Assembly (NCBI GenBank): GCA_016709875.1
Contig: JADJLZ010000011.1
Location: 124,001-188,000, forward strand
Length of the DNA: 64,000 nucleotides
Source of the DNA: Planctomycetota bacterium
Lineage (GTDB): Bacteria > Planctomycetota > UBA1135 > GCA-002686595
Direction of reading: 5' to 3'
Shown: piece after piece, positions 59,789 to 64,000 of the stretch
Layout: each line of letters opens with the position of its first letter
Numbering within the stretch: the first letter of the stretch is position 1
The notes under the pieces: generated by a model
The model's database searches: none
Seen by the model: only the letters and a program-made list of their open reading frames with translations
What the model was told of the DNA's origin: nothing
Program-made: the position numbers and the translations under genes

Positions 59789-60747
59789 CCGACCTTTACG
59801 CGTGCGTGCGGGTTGCGGTCGAGCAGCACCAGCAGTGTCTGCGCCGCACGCGACTCCGAACGCCGGCCGCGGACGCTCGCGCTCTTCTGCAGGTTGAGCA
59901 ATTGGCGCCGCAGCATGCTCGCGTCGCTGGCGTCGTGGAACCAGGCCTGCTGGTAGCCCAACCCGTTGAGCTTGAGGTACGCGCGACAGTCGCGCTCGGT
60001 GCGCAGCTTGCCGCGGTCGTAGGGGTCGACGATCACGCTCTTCTGGCCTGCGTACAGGCGCAGCATGACGTGCCCAGGCAGCGGCAGCAGCGCGGTGCGG
60101 ATGCCGGCGCGCTTGCCGACCACATGGTAGATCGCACTCAGCGTGAGTGGCATCCCGCGCCGGCGCGCCAACGCGCGGTGCAGATGGATGTTGTCGGGGT
60201 GGTGGAATTCGCCGGCATTCCCGCCGAAACCGAGCTGCCGGCCGAGCACGTCGGCGAGCGCGGAGGCGCGGTAGAGCTCTTCGTTGCGGTCGTTCGCGAG
60301 CTTCTGCACCTGCTGCGCGAGGTTGTCGAGCGTCGCGCGCCAGGGGCGCACGTCGAGCTCGGGATCGGCCCAACGCGCGAGCAGGAAGAGCGCTGTCTCC
60401 AGATCGATCGCGTGCGAGGCGACGTAGGTGCACAGGCGCCGGAAGCTCTCGCGACGTGCGCGTTCACCGAGCATCACGCGGGCACGCGAGCGCACCTTCG
60501 CATCGGGGCTCTCGGCGGCGCGCTTCAGGAGTGGCACGGCTGTCCGGCCGGCGGCGAGCAGCTGTCGGCGGACCTCCGCGCGCACGATGGGGGAGTCGTC
60601 ACCGAGGAAATCTCCCAGCCAGCGCAGGCGCTGCTTGCGCTCGGCACGCGCCCGGGCTCGCACCCCGGTCTCGGGGTGCTCCGGCGCGATCATGGCCGGG
60701 CTGGAGGAGTCGCCGGGGCCGCTCGACTGGGGATCGTTCGCTTGCAT
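59785..60747 (-). CDS. SirB1/transglutaminase-like protein
   Basis: 320 residues. Residues about 40-95 are helical with HEAT-like features (VRAEVRRQLLAAGRTAVPLLKRA). The rest matches the SirB1 family: DNIHLHRALARRRGMPLTLSAIYHVVGKRAG, LLPLPGHVMLRL and VIVDPYDRGKL, which corresponds to a transglutaminase-like fold whose active-site Cys seems absent. Function is unknown. Divergent from the thiolase at 61158 across 410 bases. Confidence 0.8.
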   Translation of the reverse strand: MQANDPQSSGPGDSSSPAMIAPEHPETGVRARARAERKQRLRWLGDFLGDDSPIVRAEVRRQLLAAGRTAVPLLKRAAESPDAKVRSRARVMLGERARRESFRRLCTYVASHAIDLETALFLLARWADPELDVRPWRATLDNLAQQVQKLANDRNEELYRASALADVLGRQLGFGGNAGEFHHPDNIHLHRALARRRGMPLTLSAIYHVVGKRAGIRTALLPLPGHVMLRLYAGQKSVIVDPYDRGKLRTERDCRAYLKLNGLGYQQAWFHDASDASMLRRQLLNLQKSASVRGRRSESRAAQTLLVLLDRNPHARVKVG

Positions 60748-61157
60748 CGAAAACTTACGGTCGCTTCTACGCCGCTACTCGCTGCGATGGAAGCGCCCGC
60801 GGGTACTCATTATCCACCCGCACGCCGCGAGCGGAAGGCGTTCTGGCCCCTTCGCGTACGACCGAGAGCGAAGTTCGGGTGAGCGGAAGTGCTCCCCGGA
60901 CACCGATCGGGGCGCGGGCGCGGGTCCCCGAGGAGTCGAAATCGACGCCAGGGACACCTGACGCGCCTTGCAGCGCTTCGCGCTCCTACCTATCCTGCTT
61001 GCCCAAATTGTCCGCGGGACCGGCCCCCCTGGGGGATGGCCCCGGCCCGTTTCGGAATGTCTCGGAGCTTCCTCGAGGGGGGCGGTCGAGGCAGTGGCTG
61101 CGGTCCGTGACCCCAGCCACGCAGGCTCCGGAGCGTGGAAACCCCGAGCAGATCCAG
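60748..61157. other. Gene-free divergent region between SirB1-like and thiolase genes
   Basis: 410 bases with no supported gene. It should hold the promoters of both neighbours. A GC-rich imperfect inverted repeat (ggcccccctgggggatggcc) lies at about 61023-61042. No tRNA, riboswitch or clear -35/-10 pair is seen. Confidence 0.4.
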
Positions 61158-62390
61158 ATGAGCGCCGCAAGAGCACCCAAAGGCATGCAAGGCACGGCGG
61201 TGGTGATCACGCACGCCCTGCGCACGCCGATCGGCAAGTACATGGGGGGGCTCTCGAACGAGTCCGGCGTCGATCTGGGCACGAGCGTCGTGCGCGCGCT
61301 GCTCGCGCAGGCGGCCCTCGACCCCGAGCGCGTGGACGAGCTGCTCTTCGGCAACGCGCGCCAGGCCGGCGGCGGTCCGAACCCCGGGCGGCAGGTGAGC
61401 GTGCGCTCGGGCATCCCCGAGCGCGTCACGGCCTGGACGATCAACATGGCCTGCGGCTCGGGTCTGAAGGCGATCAACCTCGCGGCCGATTCGATCCGCC
61501 TGGGCCGCAACCGCATCGTGGTCGCCGGCGGCACCGAGAGCATGAGCGGCCTGCCCTTCTACCTGCCGCGCATGCGCACGGGCTACCGCCTCGGAAACGC
61601 CGAGGTCGTCGATGCGATGTACAAGGACGGCTTCGACTGCCCGCTGGCGCACATGCGCATGGGCGCGACGGCCGAGAAGCTCGCGCAGGACCTGGGGATC
61701 TCGCGCGCGGAGCAGGACGCGTTCGCGCTCGAGAGCCAGAAGCGCGCGACCGCGGCGACGGAAGCCGGCCGCTTCCGCGACGAGACCGCGCCCGTGACGG
61801 TGCAATCGCGCAAGGGCGAGAGCCTGATCGCCTCCGACGAGCACCTGCGGCCCGACACGACGCTCGCGAGCCTCGCGAAGCTCCCGCCCGTGTTCGACAC
61901 GCTCAAGGGCACGGTCAGCGCGGGCAACTCCTCGGGCATCACCGACGGCGCCGCGGCGCTGCTCGTGATGAGCGAGACCTGCGCGCAGGAACTGGGATAC
62001 GCGCCGCTCGCCTACGTCGGCGAAGCCACGCAGGCGGGCGTCGACCCGCGCGTGATGGGCATCGGCCCGGTGCCCGCGTTCCGCGAACTCGAACAGCGCA
62101 ACGGGCTCTCGGCCAGGGACTACGAGCTGGTCGAGCTCAACGAGGCCTTCGCCGCGCAGGTGCTCGCCTGCCAGCGCGAACTGGCCTTCCCGGCCGAGCG
62201 CCTGAACGTCAACGGCGGCTCGATCGCGCTCGGTCACCCGATCGGCTGCACGGGCGCGCGCATCGTCGTCACGCTGCTGCACGAGATGCGGCGCCGGCAG
62301 GCCGCCAACGGTCTGGCCACGCTGTGCATCTCTGGCGGCATGGGCATGGCCACTGCATTCCACCGCACCTCCCCCAAAGGACACTCATGA
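61158..62390 (+). CDS. Acetyl-CoA acyltransferase (thiolase)
   Basis: 410 residues. Catalytic Cys99 in NMACGSGLKAINL, His in IALGHPIGCTGAR, and Cys in TLCISGGMGM. It is less like the thiolase at 15944 than expected for a recent duplicate; extra residues at the start and SGITDGAAALLVMSE are notable. A broad-range or acetoacetyl-CoA thiolase is likely. Its stop overlaps the ATG of the dehydrogenase gene. A start at 61185 (GMQGTAVV) is an alternative. Confidence 0.9.
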   Translation: MSAARAPKGMQGTAVVITHALRTPIGKYMGGLSNESGVDLGTSVVRALLAQAALDPERVDELLFGNARQAGGGPNPGRQVSVRSGIPERVTAWTINMACGSGLKAINLAADSIRLGRNRIVVAGGTESMSGLPFYLPRMRTGYRLGNAEVVDAMYKDGFDCPLAHMRMGATAEKLAQDLGISRAEQDAFALESQKRATAATEAGRFRDETAPVTVQSRKGESLIASDEHLRPDTTLASLAKLPPVFDTLKGTVSAGNSSGITDGAAALLVMSETCAQELGYAPLAYVGEATQAGVDPRVMGIGPVPAFRELEQRNGLSARDYELVELNEAFAAQVLACQRELAFPAERLNVNGGSIALGHPIGCTGARIVVTLLHEMRRRQAANGLATLCISGGMGMATAFHRTSPKGHS

Positions 62391-63262
62391 GCATCAAGAA
62401 GGTTGGAGTCGTCGGCTGCGGCCTGATGGGCCACGGCATCGCACAGGTCGCCGCACAGGGCGGCTGCACGGTCGTCGTGGTCGAGACCGAACAGAAGTTC
62501 CTCGACACCGGGCTCGCGCGCATCGACAAGTCGCTCTCCAAGATGGCCGAGAAGGCCAAGGAGAAGGGCGGCAACTTCGAGGCGGCACCCGTGCGCGCGC
62601 GCATCAGCGGCTCGCTCGAGCGCAAGTCGCTCGCCGACTGCGACCTCGTGGTCGAGGCGATCGTCGAGGACCTGGGCGTCAAGAACAAGCTCTTCGCGGA
62701 GCTCGGCGCGCTGTGCAAGAAGGAGACGATCTTCGCCTCCAACACGAGCTCCTTCCCGATCGCCGAGATGGCCAAGGCCTCCGGCCGTCCGTCGCAGTTC
62801 GTGGGCCTGCACTTCTTCAACCCGGTGCAGCTGATGAAGCTCGTCGAGGTCGTGCGCACCGACGCGACCTCCGAGGAAGTCTTCGCGCAGGCGCGCGCCT
62901 TCGGCGAGACCTGCGGCAAGTCGCCGGTCGCCTGCAAGGACACGCCCGGTTTCGTCGTCAACCGCCTGCTCGTGCCCTACATGGCCGAGGCGATGAAGAT
63001 GCTCGATCGCGGCGACGCCAGCGCGCAGGACATCGACACGGCGATGAAATTCGGCTGCGGCTACCCGATGGGGCCCTTCGAGCTCACCGACTACGTCGGC
63101 CTGGACACCACGCTCTCCATCCTGCAGGGCTGGGTGAAGCGCTACCCGAACGAACCGGCCTTCAAGATCCCGGCCGTGCTCGAGAAACTGGTCAACGAGA
63201 AAAAGCTCGGCCGCAAGTCCGGTCAGGGCTTCTACAAGTGGGAAGGAGACAAGCGCACATGA
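62387..63262 (+). CDS. 3-hydroxyacyl-CoA dehydrogenase
   Basis: 291 residues. NAD-binding loop VGVVGCGLMGHGIAQVAA, then SNTSSFPIAEMA, GLHFFNPVQLMKLVEVV with the catalytic His-Glu relay, and CGYPMGPFELTDYVGLD. It is of the same family as the gene at 17131 but clearly diverged, so the two thiolase/dehydrogenase pairs probably serve different acyl chains. Coupled on both sides: ATGA with the thiolase and ATGA with the cyclophilin. Confidence 0.92.
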   Translation: MSIKKVGVVGCGLMGHGIAQVAAQGGCTVVVVETEQKFLDTGLARIDKSLSKMAEKAKEKGGNFEAAPVRARISGSLERKSLADCDLVVEAIVEDLGVKNKLFAELGALCKKETIFASNTSSFPIAEMAKASGRPSQFVGLHFFNPVQLMKLVEVVRTDATSEEVFAQARAFGETCGKSPVACKDTPGFVVNRLLVPYMAEAMKMLDRGDASAQDIDTAMKFGCGYPMGPFELTDYVGLDTTLSILQGWVKRYPNEPAFKIPAVLEKLVNEKKLGRKSGQGFYKWEGDKRT

Positions 63263-64000
63263 TGATCGCAACCCTCGCGCTCGCCGCCGCTCTGTTCGGC
63301 GAGCCGCAAGTCAGCTGGTCCGCGTCGCAGAAGGCCTACGTGAAGGGCATGCCCTTTCCGGTCAAGGTCGAACTGGCGGCGAGCACCAGCGAAGAAGTGC
63401 CCGTCTGGATGGCCGAGGCCTCGGGCTTCACCGTCAACGGCAAGCCGATCGGCAAGCGTTCCACCGGCAAGCTGATGCTCGCCGCGGGCGCGAAGTTCTC
63501 GATCGAGTTCGACCTCGGTCCGCAACTCGCAGACGCGGCCGCCGCGGGCGAGTTCAAGCTCGGCTTCGCCGACGGCAAGGGCGGCGCGGACATCGGCGTG
63601 ACCTGCTGGGAGCCCGCGCCCGCGGGTCTGGACTTCATGAAGATGGAGCCCGCCGACCTGGCCAAGTACCAGGTGCTGATGAACACCAACCGCGGCGCAA
63701 TGCGCTTTGAGATGTGGCCCGACGTCGCGCCCGGCCACGTGCGCAACTTCCTCGACCTGTGCTACACGAAGTTCTACGACAGCACGCAGTTCCACCGCGT
63801 GAAGAACGACTTCATGATCCAGGGCGGCGACCCGAACACGAAGTCCGACAACCAGGCCGGCTGGGGCATGGGCAACGGCCCGCGCATGCTCAAGGCGGAG
63901 TTCTCGAAGAAGCACCACGAGCGCGGCGTGCTCTCGATGGCGCGCGGCGGTGATCCGGACTCGGCCTCGTGCCAGTTCTTCGTCATGACGGGCGCCGCGC
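63259..64000 (+). CDS. Exported cyclophilin-type peptidyl-prolyl isomerase, 3' end beyond window
   Basis: 247 codons visible. A short hydrophobic N-terminus (MIATLALAAALFG) is probably a signal peptide. Residues about 15-135 form a beta-rich domain that I do not recognise. From about 140, the cyclophilin domain appears: MNTNRGAMRFEMWPDVAPGHVRNFLDL, FHRVKNDFMIQGGDP (with the catalytic Arg of FHRV), and GVLSMARGGDPDSASCQFFV. It speeds proline isomerisation in exported proteins. The start overlaps the dehydrogenase stop by four bases, an odd partner for an acyl-CoA enzyme. Confidence 0.9.
   Translation, partial: MMIATLALAAALFGEPQVSWSASQKAYVKGMPFPVKVELAASTSEEVPVWMAEASGFTVNGKPIGKRSTGKLMLAAGAKFSIEFDLGPQLADAAAAGEFKLGFADGKGGADIGVTCWEPAPAGLDFMKMEPADLAKYQVLMNTNRGAMRFEMWPDVAPGHVRNFLDLCYTKFYDSTQFHRVKNDFMIQGGDPNTKSDNQAGWGMGNGPRMLKAEFSKKHHERGVLSMARGGDPDSASCQFFVMTGAA

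Overview
The window is GC-rich DNA packed with genes from a diderm (Gram-negative) bacterium. The best guess is a planctomycete related to the Poly30-type lineages. That rests on a secreted protein ending in the Cys-rich CFGDGT...CPC...GHGCENS module common in those genomes, and on an ECF sigma/anti-sigma/CHAT trio. Lipoproteins and an outer-membrane barrel confirm two membranes. I see no rRNA, tRNA, CRISPR array, insertion sequence or origin.

Layout. 1-2.2 kb: a FadE-type acyl-CoA dehydrogenase (cut by the window edge) divergent from a metal-chelate-binding lipoprotein. 2.2-8.7 kb (minus): a membrane hybrid histidine kinase, downstream of a four-gene cluster of ATP-grasp protein, frameshifted DUF455 ferritin-like protein, methyltransferase/phosphotransferase fusion and polytopic membrane protein. 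8.9-15.7 kb (minus): a secreted protein, an ECF sigma / anti-sigma / CHAT-protease unit, and a large DUF4382/DUF5666-like lipoprotein. 15.9-24.9 kb (plus): a tightly coupled short-chain acyl-CoA operon (thiolase, 3-hydroxybutyryl-CoA dehydrogenase, two acyl-CoA dehydrogenases, MeaB-type GTPase and a two-subunit B12 mutase). The mutase has the Phe/Gln signature of isobutyryl-CoA mutase, not methylmalonyl-CoA mutase. 24.9-26.6 kb: a YedF-like DsrE protein, a DinB-like protein and a signal-less B12-binding-type protein.

26.6-43.7 kb (minus) is the standout: a probable extracellular electron-transfer system. In transcription order it holds a ferredoxin/FAD-NAD(P) oxidoreductase ending in a membrane cytochrome b (split by a frameshift), a 26-heme periplasmic cytochrome, an outer-membrane beta-barrel, and three lipoprotein cytochromes with 38, 17 and 70 CxxCH sites. 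The three share the same head and tail and differ mainly in the number of internal repeats. In the 70-heme gene the repeats are nested: 222-bp three-heme units inside exact 903-bp twelve-heme units. Electrons could run from NAD(P)H through FAD, Fe-S and heme b to the periplasmic cytochrome, across the barrel-cytochrome complex, and along surface heme chains of different length.

44-53 kb: a methyltransferase, a secreted HEAT-repeat protein, a PhoB/PhoR-like two-component system with 11-bp direct repeats in its control regions, an enoyl-CoA hydratase-like protein and another methyltransferase. 52.3-57.2 kb: IspH (with an Fe-S ligand Cys replaced by Ser) next to a [2Fe-2S] ferredoxin, a DEAD-box helicase with a long Arg/His/Pro tail, then a HExxH lipoprotein coupled to a beta-propeller protein. 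57.2-64 kb: exonuclease III, the Cys-rich-module secreted protein, LON-domain and SirB1 proteins, a second thiolase/hydroxyacyl-CoA dehydrogenase pair, and an exported cyclophilin cut by the window edge.
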